From the NCBI RefSeq assembly GCF_003697785.1, contig NZ_QOKZ01000013.1, positions 1-64,000 on the forward strand: DNA of 64,000 nt. Direction: 5' to 3'. Below are positions 17,908-26,922 of the stretch, in pieces. Within the stretch, counting starts at the first letter, position 1. Every line of letters starts with the position of its first letter. This DNA comes from Paracoccus alkanivorans (GTDB taxonomy: Bacteria; Pseudomonadota; Alphaproteobacteria; Rhodobacterales; Rhodobacteraceae). The position numbers were made by a program, and so were the translations under genes. Under the pieces are notes generated by a model. It saw nothing but the letters and a program-made list of their open reading frames with translations. It was not told the origin of the DNA and did no database searches.

Positions 17908-18926
17908 TGCCAGAGCTTCTCGATGTCCGGAACCTCTCTGTCCGTTTTCCGGTAGGCCGCAAAGGAACGGGCTGGGGTCAAACGAGCTACCTGACCGCGG
18001 TCGACGATATCTCCTTCACGGTCCGCAAGGGAGAAACGCTTGCGATCGTCGGGGAATCCGGCTCTGGCAAGACCACTGCAGCGCTCGCCATCGCACAACT
18101 TGTCGCCGGCGAAACGAGCGGCGAGGTGGTGCTTGACGGGCAGGACATCATGCCTGCCGGCCGCGACCAGTTGCGGGCGATGCGCCGCAAGGTGCAAGTA
18201 ATCTTTCAGGACCCTTATTCCTCGCTGAACCCACGCAAACGCGCCGAGGAAATCGTGCGTGAACCCCTGGACAACCTGACCAACAAACCGGCCCGGGAAA
18301 AGCGCGAAATCGTTGATCGACTATTCCAGGCCGTGGGCCTCAGGCCCGAGCAGAAACGGCTTTTCCCGCATCAGTTCTCGGGCGGTCAACGCCAGCGCAT
18401 CGGCATTGCCCGCGCCCTGAGCACCCAGCCCGAGGTAATCATCTGCGACGAGCCCGTCTCGGCACTCGACGTGGCCGTGCAGGCGCAGATCCTGAACCTG
18501 CTTCGCCGTCTGCAATCGGAATTCGGGCTGACCTATATCTTCATCAGCCATGACCTGGGCGTCGTCCAGCACATGTGCGACAGCGTGGCGGTCATGTATA
18601 TGGGTAAGATCGTCGAACATGCGGATCGACTGGCGCTGTTTAACAACCCGCAGCACCCCTATACGGCCGCGCTTCTTTCAGCCGTGCCGTCGATCGATCC
18701 AACCTTGCGCGATCACAGCAAGCGCATTCTTATACCAGGGGATCCGCCAGATCCCCTGAACCTTCCGGCAGGTTGCCGTTTCGTATCGCGCTGCCCGGTC
18801 GCGCAACTCCACTGTCGGGAACTTGTGCCAGAGTTGACCGGAAACGGCACGGAGCATCTCACAGCCTGCCATCTGGTTGACGCAGACCTTGTCTCGCCTA
18901 TGCAGGCGGTGAGGGAAGCAGAATAG
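17907..18926 (+). CDS. Peptide-type ABC transporter ATPase, DppF-like
   Basis: 339 residues. Two adjacent ATGs (17904 and 17907) are possible; 17907 has GGAGG at 7-nt spacing and is preferred, while 17904 overlaps the previous stop as ATGA. Walker A GESGSGKTT, Q-loop FQDPYSSLNPR, signature SGGQRQRIG, Walker B VIICDEPVSALD and the C-terminal cysteine-containing oligopeptide-binding extension are all present. It is the last gene of the transporter operon and is followed by an IS66 remnant. Confidence 0.93.
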   Translation: MPELLDVRNLSVRFPVGRKGTGWGQTSYLTAVDDISFTVRKGETLAIVGESGSGKTTAALAIAQLVAGETSGEVVLDGQDIMPAGRDQLRAMRRKVQVIFQDPYSSLNPRKRAEEIVREPLDNLTNKPAREKREIVDRLFQAVGLRPEQKRLFPHQFSGGQRQRIGIARALSTQPEVIICDEPVSALDVAVQAQILNLLRRLQSEFGLTYIFISHDLGVVQHMCDSVAVMYMGKIVEHADRLALFNNPQHPYTAALLSAVPSIDPTLRDHSKRILIPGDPPDPLNLPAGCRFVSRCPVAQLHCRELVPELTGNGTEHLTACHLVDADLVSPMQAVREAE

Positions 18927-18997
18927 GGTGATCTGCACAGATATGTCCGGATTGTCGTCAGAGGTGGTCGATCTGTTGTAGGATGGGTGCCGCCCGA

Positions 18998-19560
18998 TCA
19001 CGGGAAAAGCGGAGCGAAGGCTGTCCCGCCACTGGTCCAAAGGACGACCCGAACGCGGCCACTGACGTGCCCGATCAGGCTGGGCCCGGCCCATCCGCGC
19101 GGGATCGCATGGAAGGGGGCTGGTGGCTGGCTGATCTTTTCGCAGGCCCGGTATGTGAACTTCTCGCGCGCGGTCTGGATCGCCCTCCATCGCCGCAGGA
19201 TCACTTCCAGCGTCTCGGTGACATCTTCGCCCATCTTCACGAGACGTCCTAGCCACAGCAACTGCGGGTTTCGGGGCCTCGACGACAGTCCGTTCGCGCG
19301 GGCCGGGTGATCGGGGAACGGCTTGCACACGGATGGCGGCGTGTGAGGCTGCGCACAATGATCGGGCCTTGTGAGATGCCTGTTCGGCGGCCAGGGCATC
19401 CTCGGTGGCCGACGTTCCCAGTTCTTCAAGCTGCAGTTCCAATTGATCGACCAGCCGGGCGCCCCATTCCGACGAGGTGCCATATTTGTCGCGGCGCAGT
19501 TTGGCGATCTCAAGCTTGACATACTGCTGATGACGGGACCGATCCCGGGAGTGGAACCCA
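18998..19560 (-). pseudogene. IS66-family transposase (TnpC) N-terminal remnant, frameshifted
   Basis: Read on the minus strand, one frame gives KLRRDKYGTSSEWGARLVDQ and LELQLEELGTSATEDALAAE, the start of IS66 TnpC. A second frame then gives MGEDVTETLEVILRRW, REKFTYRACEKISQPPAPFH and RGWAGPSLIGHV, the zinc-finger and following region. The join needs a frameshift, and the catalytic DDE part is missing. The element is a dead fragment between the peptide and branched-chain transporter operons. Confidence 0.82.
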
Positions 19561-19611
19561 GGATATCGGCTGTTGTGGCAAGTTGATCATCCGAAGCGAC
19601 GGCCCGCAGCG

Positions 19612-19630
19612 GTCACGATGTAATCGTGAC
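19612..19630. repeat. Perfect inverted repeat near the end of the liv operon
   Basis: GTCACGAT - GTA - ATCGTGAC is an 8-bp perfect palindrome with a 3-nt loop, about 70 bp beyond the livM stop. As a leftward terminator for the liv operon it lacks a T-run on that strand; rightward it is followed by a short TTT. It could equally be an element end or an operator left by the neighbouring IS66 fragment. Confidence 0.45.
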
Positions 19631-19699
19631 TTTCCATCGTTTTCTTCGGACATGGGCGCGACGGCCAATCGCAGAAGTTCACATGCTTCGGGATCAGGC

Positions 19700-20707
19700 C
19701 TATGAATCCGGACGAAATCCCAAACTGCGCCCCAGCTTGGAGGCGAAAAATTCGCCGATCAGGCCGCGGCGAAACAGCAGCACGCAGGCCATGAAGACCA
19801 AGCCGGTAACGATTGTCACCGGGAATTCCGAAGTTGCCAGATAGTTCTGCAATGTCACGACCATTCCGGCACCGATGATCGGCCCGGCCAATGTGCCTAT
19901 GCCACCCAGAAGCGTCATCAGGATCACCTCACCCGACATTTGCCAGGTTACGTCGGTCAGGGTAGCAAACTGGAAGACCAGTGCTTTCATGCCTCCAGCC
20001 AATCCGGCCAGCGCTGCGGACATCACGAAGGCCCCCAGCTTGTAGCGATTGACCGAATAGCCCAGTGATATCGCTCGCTGTTCGTTCTCGCGGATCGATT
20101 TCAGGATCATTCCGAAAGGCGAGTTGACGAAACGCCAGATGATCAGAAGCCCGATCACGAACACCGCGAGAACGAAATAATACATATTGCTTGCATCGTG
20201 CAGATTGATCAGTCCGAAAAGTTTGCCTCGCGGCACCGACTGGATCCCGTCCTCGCCATGGGTGAAACTGGCCTGAAGGCAGAAAAAGTAAAACAGCTGC
20301 GCCAGCGCCAGTGTAATCATGGCGAAATAGATCCCCTGGCGGCGAATTGCGATAGCGCCCATGATCAGGCCCAGCAAGGCCGCCCCCGCAACGCCCAGAA
20401 GGATCCCTGCTTCCGGCGACCAGCCCCAGATCTTCACCGCATGGGCGGTGAAATAGGCGGCACCTCCGAAAAAACAGGCATGGCCGAAGCTGAGAAGCCC
20501 GGTATAGCCCAGAAGCAGGTTGAAGGCCGACGCGAAAAGCGCGAAGCACAGCAGCTTCATCAGGAAAATCGGATAGAACAGATGCGGCGCGAGTAGCAAC
20601 CCCGCCAGAGAGACCATGATGATCGCGATCCGGATTCGCTTCGCCCGCGGATGGGCACTAGCCAGTCCGCTCTGCACGGGTTCGGATTTTCCTGTCATAT
20701 CAAGCAT
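19700..20707 (-). CDS. livM: Branched-chain amino acid-type ABC transporter permease, LivM-like
   Basis: 335 residues with eight to ten hydrophobic segments and the LivM hallmarks LLLGYTGLLSFGHACFFGGA (about 64-83), RQGIYFAMITLA and GGIGTLAGPIIGA. The ATG at 20707 overlaps the end of livH by 8 nt; ATG 20698 is an alternative. It is the last gene of the livJ-G-F-H-M operon. LivM-type permeases carry many substrates (amino acids, urea, amides), so the ligand remains open. Confidence 0.92.
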   Translation of the reverse strand: MLDMTGKSEPVQSGLASAHPRAKRIRIAIIMVSLAGLLLAPHLFYPIFLMKLLCFALFASAFNLLLGYTGLLSFGHACFFGGAAYFTAHAVKIWGWSPEAGILLGVAGAALLGLIMGAIAIRRQGIYFAMITLALAQLFYFFCLQASFTHGEDGIQSVPRGKLFGLINLHDASNMYYFVLAVFVIGLLIIWRFVNSPFGMILKSIRENEQRAISLGYSVNRYKLGAFVMSAALAGLAGGMKALVFQFATLTDVTWQMSGEVILMTLLGGIGTLAGPIIGAGMVVTLQNYLATSEFPVTIVTGLVFMACVLLFRRGLIGEFFASKLGRSLGFRPDS

Positions 20708-21581
20708 CCTTTCCGAAAAGGCCGGCGGGTCGCAGGATCAGCACGATCGCCATGATGACGAAAATCACGATGCTCGACGCCTCCGGATAGAAGACTTTGG
20801 TCAATCCCTCCACGATTCCCAGCATGTAGCCGGTGATGATTGCACCAAGAATCGAACCCATGCCGCCAACCACCACGACCGCGAAGACGACGATAATGAT
20901 CTGCGACCCCATCAGCGGGCTGACCTGATAGATCGGCGCCGCGAGCACGCCGGTAAAGGCAGCCAGCCCTGCCCCGAGCGCATAGGTCAGCGTCAACAGC
21001 ATCGGCACGTTAACACCGAAACTCTGCACCAGTGTCGGGTTCTCGGTCGCGGCGCGCAAATAGGCGCCCAGCTTGGTCTTCTCGATCATCAGCCAGACCC
21101 CCAGGCAAACAATCATCGAAGCTATCACAACCCATCCCCGATAGAGCGGCAGAAACATGAAGCCCAGATTCACCGCGCCTTGAATCGGCTGCGGATAGGG
21201 CATGCCGGACGCGCCAAAAAAATAACGGAACGTCCCCTCTATGGTCAGTGCCAGTCCAAAGGTGAAGAGCAGGCCATAGAGATGATCCATCTTGTAGAGC
21301 CGCGACAGCATCGTGCGCTCTACCACAGCCCCGAGCAGGCCCACGATGACCGGCGCAAGGACCAGCGCAAGCCAGTAGTTGATGCCAAGACCGCTCAGGA
21401 GCAGCAACGTAACGAAAGCACCCAGCATATATTGTGCGCCGTGAGCGAAGTTGATGACCCGTAGCAGGCCGAAGATGACCGCCAGACCAAGACTCAGCAG
21501 CGCGTAGAACGAGCCGTTGATCAGGCCGATCAGAAGCTGGCCCATCAATGCCTGAACGGGAATGCCGAAAATCATCGTCAT
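20700..21581 (-). CDS. livH: Branched-chain amino acid-type ABC transporter permease, LivH-like
   Basis: 293 residues, mostly membrane helices, with the LivH-type N-terminus LLIGLINGSFYALLSLGLAV and FGLLRVINFAHGAQYMLGAF, and the late GGMGSILGAIITGY loop. It forms the import channel with LivM. It follows livF by one base and overlaps livM. Confidence 0.92.
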   Translation of the reverse strand: MTMIFGIPVQALMGQLLIGLINGSFYALLSLGLAVIFGLLRVINFAHGAQYMLGAFVTLLLLSGLGINYWLALVLAPVIVGLLGAVVERTMLSRLYKMDHLYGLLFTFGLALTIEGTFRYFFGASGMPYPQPIQGAVNLGFMFLPLYRGWVVIASMIVCLGVWLMIEKTKLGAYLRAATENPTLVQSFGVNVPMLLTLTYALGAGLAAFTGVLAAPIYQVSPLMGSQIIIVVFAVVVVGGMGSILGAIITGYMLGIVEGLTKVFYPEASSIVIFVIMAIVLILRPAGLFGKDA

Positions 21582-21582
21582 G

Positions 21583-22287
21583 TCATACCCCCAGTTCCCG
21601 ATGTAGCAGGCCGGTCTGCCGGGGTAGGTCCGAGACAGGGAACTCGACCTTCATCCGGCCGTGATCCATCAGGTAGAAACGGTCGGCGACTTTGGCGGCA
21701 AACTGGAAATTCTGTTCGACCAGCACTACGGTCATGCCTCGCTGCTTCAATTGCCGCAGCACGTCGCCGATAGCGTTTATGATAACCGGAGCCAGGCCCT
21801 CGGTCGGCTCGTCCAGCAAAAGGCACCGCGCGCCGGTTCGCAGGATCCGCGCCATGGCCAGCATTTGCTGTTCTCCGCCCGACAGCTTCGTGCCCTGCGA
21901 ATTGCGGCGCTCCTTCAGATTCGGAAACAGCGCGAAGATTTCATCGACGGACATTCCGCCATCGGCCACTTTCGGCGGCAGCATCAGGTTCTCTTCCACC
22001 GACAGGCTGGCGAAAATGCCGCGTTCCTCGGGCACGAAGCCCAGCCCCGCGTGGGCAGTCTTGTGCAGCGGCACGGATATCAGATCCTTGCCGGCGAAGG
22101 TGATTTGACCGGTGCGCTTGCGCAGGATTCCCATGATCGTGCGCAAGGTGGTGGTCTTTCCCATACCGTTGCGGCCAAGAATGCAGACCATTTCGCCTTC
22201 ATTCACGGACAGGTCGACCCCATGCAGGACATGACTTTCGCCATACCAGGCATGAAGCTCCGAAACTTCCAGAAGCGGCGCGCTCAT
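21583..22287 (-). CDS. livF: Branched-chain amino acid-type ABC transporter ATPase, LivF-like
   Basis: 234 residues, the LivF length. Walker A GRNGMGKTT (about 38-46), signature LSGGEQQMLAMAR, Walker B LLLDEPTEGLAP and the LivF-specific VEQNFQFAAKVADR are present. It overlaps the livG stop by 4 nt (ATGA), which suggests coupled translation. Confidence 0.93.
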   Translation of the reverse strand: MSAPLLEVSELHAWYGESHVLHGVDLSVNEGEMVCILGRNGMGKTTTLRTIMGILRKRTGQITFAGKDLISVPLHKTAHAGLGFVPEERGIFASLSVEENLMLPPKVADGGMSVDEIFALFPNLKERRNSQGTKLSGGEQQMLAMARILRTGARCLLLDEPTEGLAPVIINAIGDVLRQLKQRGMTVVLVEQNFQFAAKVADRFYLMDHGRMKVEFPVSDLPRQTGLLHRELGV

Positions 22288-23060
22288 GCGTCGTTCCCCA
22301 TATAGGCGGTGCGCACGCGAGGGTCGGCCGAGACGGTGGCGTAATCGCCTTCGGCGAGTATCTCGCCCCGTTGCAGAACGGTGACCTGGTGACAGATATT
22401 GGCGACCACGCTGAGATTGTGCTCGACCATCAGGACCGCCCGTTCGGTCGCGACATTGCGAATGATATCAGCCACCATCGCTACATCCTCCTGTCCCATT
22501 CCGGCCATCGGCTCGTCCAGAAGCAGAACCTTCGGCTCCAGCGCCAGCGTCGTCGCGATCTCCAGCACCCGTTTCCGGCCATAGGACAGATCGGCCGCAC
22601 GATGGTCACGCCAGCCGGCGAGGCCCAGCTCGTCGATTAAAGCATCGGCCCGGGCATCCAGCCGATCCAGAGAGGACAAGGGCAGCCAGAATTGCCTTGC
22701 CAGCCCACTGGGGCGTTGAAGCGCGATTTTGACATTCTCGCGCACAGTCAGATTCGGGAAGACGGCCGAAATCTGAAACGACCTGACCAGCCCCATCCGG
22801 GCCACCTTGGCGGGCGGTGTTCTGGTGATATCGCTGCCCAGAAGCTCGATCCGGCCCCGGGTCGGCTGAAGGAACTTGGTCAGCAGGTTGAATACGGTGG
22901 TCTTTCCCGCCCCGTTCGGGCCTATCAATGCGTGGATGCGCCCATGATGGATGTCCAGATTGACATCATTGACGGCAGTGAACCCGGCAAATTCCTTGAC
23001 AAGGCCGCGGGCGGACAGCACCACCCGCGACTCTTTCTGCTCAACGGCGGCATCGATCAT
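22284..23060 (-). CDS. livG: Branched-chain amino acid-type ABC transporter ATPase, LivG-like
   Basis: 258 residues. Walker A GPNGAGKTTVFNLL (about 47-60), the LivG segment VRSFQISAVFPNLTVRENV, signature LSYGRKRVLEIATTLA and Walker B VLLLDEPMAGMG. It follows the binding-protein gene by two bases and heterodimerizes with the LivF-like protein. Confidence 0.93.
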   Translation of the reverse strand: MIDAAVEQKESRVVLSARGLVKEFAGFTAVNDVNLDIHHGRIHALIGPNGAGKTTVFNLLTKFLQPTRGRIELLGSDITRTPPAKVARMGLVRSFQISAVFPNLTVRENVKIALQRPSGLARQFWLPLSSLDRLDARADALIDELGLAGWRDHRAADLSYGRKRVLEIATTLALEPKVLLLDEPMAGMGQEDVAMVADIIRNVATERAVLMVEHNLSVVANICHQVTVLQRGEILAEGDYATVSADPRVRTAYMGNDA

Positions 23061-23062
23061 TG

Positions 23063-24262
23063 TTACTTAACCAGATCGCAGCCGCTTTCGGCCGGATCCA
23101 GATAAGCCTGATCGCCCGGAATGGTAGCCAGAACTTTATAGTAGTCCCACTCCTCGGTGATCTCGTCCGGAGATTTCACCTCCATCAGATAGACATCCGA
23201 AATCATCCGGCCGTTCGCACCAACCTTGCCTTCGGTGGCGAAGATGTCATTGACCGGCATCTCGTGCAGCTTGGCCGCCACCGCTTCGGTTTCATCGGTG
23301 CCCGCAGCTTCTATCGCCTTCAGGTATTGCGTGACCGCCGAATAGGTGCCGGCATGGACCATATTGGGCATAACCCCGGTCCGTTCCATGAAGCGCTTGC
23401 CGAATTCTGCCGTTTCGGGTGTGCGGTTCCAGTAAAAGCTCTCGGTCAGGTTCAACCCTTGGGCAACCTCGGCCCCGAGGCCGTGAACCTCGGCCAGCGT
23501 GAACAAGAGCGCGGCCAGTTTCTGCCCGCCCTGCGTGATGCCAAATTCCCCCGCCTGCTTGATCGCGTTCTGCGTATCCATTCCAGCATTGGCGAGACCG
23601 ATTACTTTTCCCCCCGAAGCCTGCGCCTGGAGAAGAAACGAGGAATAGTCCGTCGTAGACAGCGGGTGGCGGACTGAACCCAGGATCTCACCACCCTTCT
23701 CGGTCACGAAGGCCGAGGTCTGCTCTTCCAGAGAATAGCCGAAGGCATAATCCGCAGTCAGAAAATACCAGCTGTCGCCGCCCGCGTCGACCAGCGCTCC
23801 TCCGGTTCCGACGGCGAGAGCGTGGGTATCGTAAGCCCAGTGAAAACCGTAGGGAGAACATTGCTCGCCGGTCAGTTCCGTTGTGGCAGCCCCTGTCGTG
23901 ATTGTCACCTTGCCCTTGTCCCGCGACAAGGCTTGCACGGCCAGCGCCACCGACGAGGTGGTCAATTCCATGATCGAGTCGACCTGTTCGGTATCATACC
24001 ATTGCCGAGCGATGTTTGAAGCGACGTCGGGCTTGTTCTGATGATCGGCGGTGATCACCTCGACCGGCGCGTCCAATACGGTGCCACCGAAATCCTCAAC
24101 CGCCATCTTGGCGGCCTCGAACGAATACTTGCCGCCGAAATCGGCATAGACCCCCGATTGATCGTTCAGGATGCCGATCTTTACCTTGTTGTCCGATATC
24201 TCGGCCAGAGCGGGCATGGCGACAAAGCCAACCGCGACGGTCGACAGTAGAAATTTACGCAT
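23063..24262 (-). CDS. livJ: Branched-chain amino acid-type ABC transporter substrate-binding protein
   Basis: 399 residues with the signal peptide MRKFLLSTVAVGFVAMPALA and a mature start VKIGILNDQSGVYADFGG, the usual first strand of type I Leu/Ile/Val-binding proteins. GGGAGG lies 5 nt before the ATG. The ligand may not be a branched-chain amino acid: the family also binds amides, aromatic acids and short-chain organic acids. It leads the operon and is divergent from a LysR regulator. Confidence 0.92.
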   Translation of the reverse strand: MRKFLLSTVAVGFVAMPALAEISDNKVKIGILNDQSGVYADFGGKYSFEAAKMAVEDFGGTVLDAPVEVITADHQNKPDVASNIARQWYDTEQVDSIMELTTSSVALAVQALSRDKGKVTITTGAATTELTGEQCSPYGFHWAYDTHALAVGTGGALVDAGGDSWYFLTADYAFGYSLEEQTSAFVTEKGGEILGSVRHPLSTTDYSSFLLQAQASGGKVIGLANAGMDTQNAIKQAGEFGITQGGQKLAALLFTLAEVHGLGAEVAQGLNLTESFYWNRTPETAEFGKRFMERTGVMPNMVHAGTYSAVTQYLKAIEAAGTDETEAVAAKLHEMPVNDIFATEGKVGANGRMISDVYLMEVKSPDEITEEWDYYKVLATIPGDQAYLDPAESGCDLVK

Positions 24263-24399
24263 TCTATCCTCCCAATGGCACGCTTCTTCCTCTGGGGATC
24301 TGTCAAAACCTCGCAGATGGGAAACGCTGTCCTGTTTGATCGATCCGGCCGAGCCTCCTTATTCGACCGTTCAGGATAGAGGATGACCGCATTTTCATT

Positions 24400-24428
24400 T
24401 TGACACAAGCGGACATTCAGGGTTAATT
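24400..24428 (+). promoter_or_regulatory. Putative sigma-70 promoter of the lysR gene
   Basis: A consensus -35 TTGACA (24400-24405) and a -10-like TTAATT (24423-24428) are separated by exactly 17 bp, 30 bp before the ATG of the regulator. The repeated GAACA unit just before the start codon (24443-24457) may be part of an autoregulatory site. The 196-bp gap also has to contain the leftward livJ promoter, which I cannot place. Confidence 0.5.
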
Positions 24429-24458
24429 TTATTACAATTCCTGAACATTTTTGAACAG

Positions 24459-25376
24459 ATGAGCAAACTCAACTGGGACGATCTCCGGTTTTTCCTTGCT
24501 GTCGCCCGCGAAAGGCAGATCTCGCGGGTGGGGCGGCATCTCGGCACCTCGCATGTCACCGTTTCGCGCCGGCTGAACCGGCTTGAACATGCGTTGAACA
24601 TCCGGCTGTTCGAGCGCAATCCGCGTGGATATGAGCTTACTCTCGCCGGGCAGCGCCTGATCGAGACCATTGCGCGAATGGAACAGGCTGCCGAACAGAT
24701 TCCCGTGGAGCAGAGCCCCACGCCCGGACGCCCCCGGCCCCTTCGTTTCGCCATGCCCGAGGGCTTCGCGAGTCTGTTCACCCGTTACCTGTTGCCTGAA
24801 TTCACCGATCGCTTTCCCCTGGTCCTTCTGGAGCAGATCGCCATGCCGCAGGTGTTGTCGCTGTCACGGCGCGAAGCGGATATCTCGATCACATTGGATC
24901 CGGTCACAAACGGTCCGTATCGCTCGGAGCGAATCACCGATTACACGCTGCACCTTTATTGCACACCCGGTTATCTCGCCTCGGTTCCGCCCATCCAAAG
25001 CCGCGAGGAGCTATGCGATCACCGTTTCATCGGTTACATCGAAGACATGATATTCGCACCGGGGCTGGATTATCTGAGTGAAGTCCATCCGAGGATTCGT
25101 CCCACGATCAAAAGTTCCAGCATATTCAACCAGCTTGCAGCGATCAGGAGCGGCTTGGGCATAGGTGTGCTGCCGTATTACATGGCCTCGAAATACAGTG
25201 ACCTGAGGATCGTGCTGCCCGATCAGGTTAACCTGACCCGCACTTATTGGCTGACCTGCCATCGCGATGTCCGCCAACTCAGCCGTGAACGCACGATCAT
25301 CGCATTTCTGATTGATGCAATACGTGAACATGGCGATGAGCTTATGCGACATCCGGATGCCATCAACAAACCCTGA
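24459..25376 (+). CDS. LysR-family transcriptional regulator, divergent from livJGFHM
   Basis: 305 residues. The N-terminal winged helix-turn-helix is at about residues 4-62 (NWDDLRFFLAVARERQISRV, HVTVSRRLNRLE, LFERNPRGYELTLAG), followed by an effector domain. The divergent arrangement with the liv-type operon suggests it controls that transporter. The ribosome binding site is weak, and the leader from the proposed promoter is short. Confidence 0.9.
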   Translation: MSKLNWDDLRFFLAVARERQISRVGRHLGTSHVTVSRRLNRLEHALNIRLFERNPRGYELTLAGQRLIETIARMEQAAEQIPVEQSPTPGRPRPLRFAMPEGFASLFTRYLLPEFTDRFPLVLLEQIAMPQVLSLSRREADISITLDPVTNGPYRSERITDYTLHLYCTPGYLASVPPIQSREELCDHRFIGYIEDMIFAPGLDYLSEVHPRIRPTIKSSSIFNQLAAIRSGLGIGVLPYYMASKYSDLRIVLPDQVNLTRTYWLTCHRDVRQLSRERTIIAFLIDAIREHGDELMRHPDAINKP

Positions 25377-25400
25377 AACAGTCTCCCGCGAGACTGTTTC
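25375..25400 (+). terminator. Rho-independent-type terminator hairpin after lysR
   Basis: An 11-bp perfect stem (GAAACAGTCTC / GAGACTGTTTC) with a CCGC loop starts inside the stop codon of the LysR gene. The A-rich 5' arm and T-rich 3' arm would make it work in both directions, separating this regulator from the leftward formate dehydrogenase operon. Confidence 0.8.
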
Positions 25401-25484
25401 TGGTTTCCGCGCCGGTCTTGCCGGATGACGCTTCAAAGCAAGGGGCATGGCCATGAATGCTGCGCAATGACGCAGGCAGCGGCG

Positions 25485-25622
25485 TCAATCGGCCGGCTGC
25501 TCCAGCCTGACATTCGGGCCGGAATAGACCTCCTGCGAGGAAAAACCTGCTTCGTCAAGGATCAGCCATGCACCAATGCCGATGCCGATCATCGCAACCA
25601 ATCCCGCCAATATCGCATTCAT
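25485..25622 (-). CDS. Small single-span membrane protein (45 aa) at the end of the formate dehydrogenase operon
   Basis: ATG at 25622 with GGCGGAG about 8 nt upstream, 6 nt after the fdoI stop. The product starts MNAILAGLVAMIGIGIGAWL, one hydrophobic helix, followed by a polar tail with LDEAGFSSQEVY. Tight spacing and a proper ribosome binding site argue that it is a real gene cotranscribed with the gamma subunit. I do not recognise a family. A stabilising or assembly peptide for the membrane cytochrome is a guess from position. Confidence 0.65.
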   Translation of the reverse strand: MNAILAGLVAMIGIGIGAWLILDEAGFSSQEVYSGPNVRLEQPAD

Positions 25623-25628
25623 CGCCGT

Positions 25629-26834
25629 TTACTCCGCCGCCGTTCTGGCGCTCTTGGGAGGCGCCTTTGCCCGGGCCTTCTCTTCCTCGAGCCAGATCGA
25701 GTGGTGCTGGTGCGCCCAGGCCTCATCGACCTCGCCATCCTTCATCGCGTCGAAGGCGCCCTCCATGCCGAGCGTACCGATATAGATATGCGCGATGATC
25801 ACCGCCATCAGCCCAAACGCGACAATGGCGTGCCAAAGCTGGGCATATTGCATCTCTTCCTGCGGCGACATCTGCACAGGCAGGGGATCTGCTCCGAACC
25901 AGCCCGGCAGGCCGAGATCGTTCAGGATCGCGAAGGTCTTGGCAAATAGCGGCAACTCGAAGGGAAAAAGCAGCGACAGGCCCGACAGCGAGATCGAGCC
26001 GCCGAGCAGGACCACCGACCAGAAGACGATTTTCTGCCCGGCATTGAATTTCTTCGCCGGGGGGTGGGTGTTGCCGATAATGCCACCTGCATGGCGGAAC
26101 CAGACAAGATCCAGCCGGTTCGGGATATTGTGCCAGATCCACATCAGGAAGACCGCGACGAGGCCGATCATGAAGGCCCATGCGACGTTGTTATGGATGA
26201 ATTTCGATGCCTGCAGCAGCGTCGCATTGACCTCGCGGCCCAGATACGGGGCGATGAACATCCGGCCCAGCAGGCTGAGCAGGCCGGTCAGCCCCAGCAG
26301 GATGAAGGAGCCGGCTAACAGCCAATGCGCCATCCGCTCGATGAACCTGAACCGGGTGATGGTGCGGCCTGACATGCCCCCCTCGACCCGGACCCGCCCG
26401 CGCAGCAGGTAGAATACCGCCAGCACGGCGATAGTGCCCAAAAGCAGCCAGCCGCCATATTTGACCAGCGGACCCCGCCTGATTTCCAGCCACCACATGC
26501 CGCCGTCCTGCACCAGGACCTTGCCGGTCTCGTTGCGGGTCGAGGTGGTGATATCGGCCTTGCCGTAACGCAACGCCCGCCACAGATCGGCATCCGAGGC
26601 TCCGCCCAACGGTCCCAGTTCGGGAACGGTCGACGCGTCGCCGCCGATATTTTGGCTTCGGAACCTGTCGTCGATCTTCTGGTTCTGCTGCCTGCGCAGG
26701 ATATCCTCCAGCGTCTGCGCACCGCCGGTGGCAGAACGGTCGATCCCGGCGGGAGGCGCGTTCTCTGCCTCTTGTGCAATGGCGGGCGTGGTCAGCAGGA
26801 TCATTGCCAAGACAGCCATCAGATGGCGCAGCAT
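25629..26834 (-). CDS. fdoI: Formate dehydrogenase gamma subunit, membrane cytochrome b
   Basis: 401 residues from ATG 26834, chosen because GGAG lies 6 nt before it; ATG 26840 abuts the same site. It has an N-terminal signal sequence (LMAVLAMILLTTPAIAQ), a periplasmic segment of about 100 residues, then membrane helices including WLLLGTIAVLAVFYLL, and histidines suited to heme ligation (ERMAHWLLAGSF, ASKFIHNNVAW, AHIYIGTLGMEG). This is the FdnI/FdoI fold that passes electrons from the iron-sulfur subunit to quinone. The signal and periplasmic extension are longer than in the E. coli proteins. Confidence 0.9.
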   Translation of the reverse strand: MLRHLMAVLAMILLTTPAIAQEAENAPPAGIDRSATGGAQTLEDILRRQQNQKIDDRFRSQNIGGDASTVPELGPLGGASDADLWRALRYGKADITTSTRNETGKVLVQDGGMWWLEIRRGPLVKYGGWLLLGTIAVLAVFYLLRGRVRVEGGMSGRTITRFRFIERMAHWLLAGSFILLGLTGLLSLLGRMFIAPYLGREVNATLLQASKFIHNNVAWAFMIGLVAVFLMWIWHNIPNRLDLVWFRHAGGIIGNTHPPAKKFNAGQKIVFWSVVLLGGSISLSGLSLLFPFELPLFAKTFAILNDLGLPGWFGADPLPVQMSPQEEMQYAQLWHAIVAFGLMAVIIAHIYIGTLGMEGAFDAMKDGEVDEAWAHQHHSIWLEEEKARAKAPPKSARTAAE

Positions 26835-26868
26835 GGTCATCTCCGGACGTTTCAATCGGACCCTGGCG

Positions 26869-26891
26869 GCGGGGCGGCATTGACGCCCCGC
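26869..26891 (-). other. GC-rich stem-loop between fdhB and fdoI
   Basis: A perfect 8-bp stem GCGGGGCG / CGCCCCGC with a 7-nt loop sits in the 88-bp gap between the beta and gamma subunit genes. No T-run follows on either strand. It may mark an mRNA processing or attenuation point that adjusts subunit ratio; this is inferred from position only. Confidence 0.4.
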
Positions 26892-26922
26892 GCCGTCGTC
26901 ATGGTTTTTCCTGCTCCGCGCA

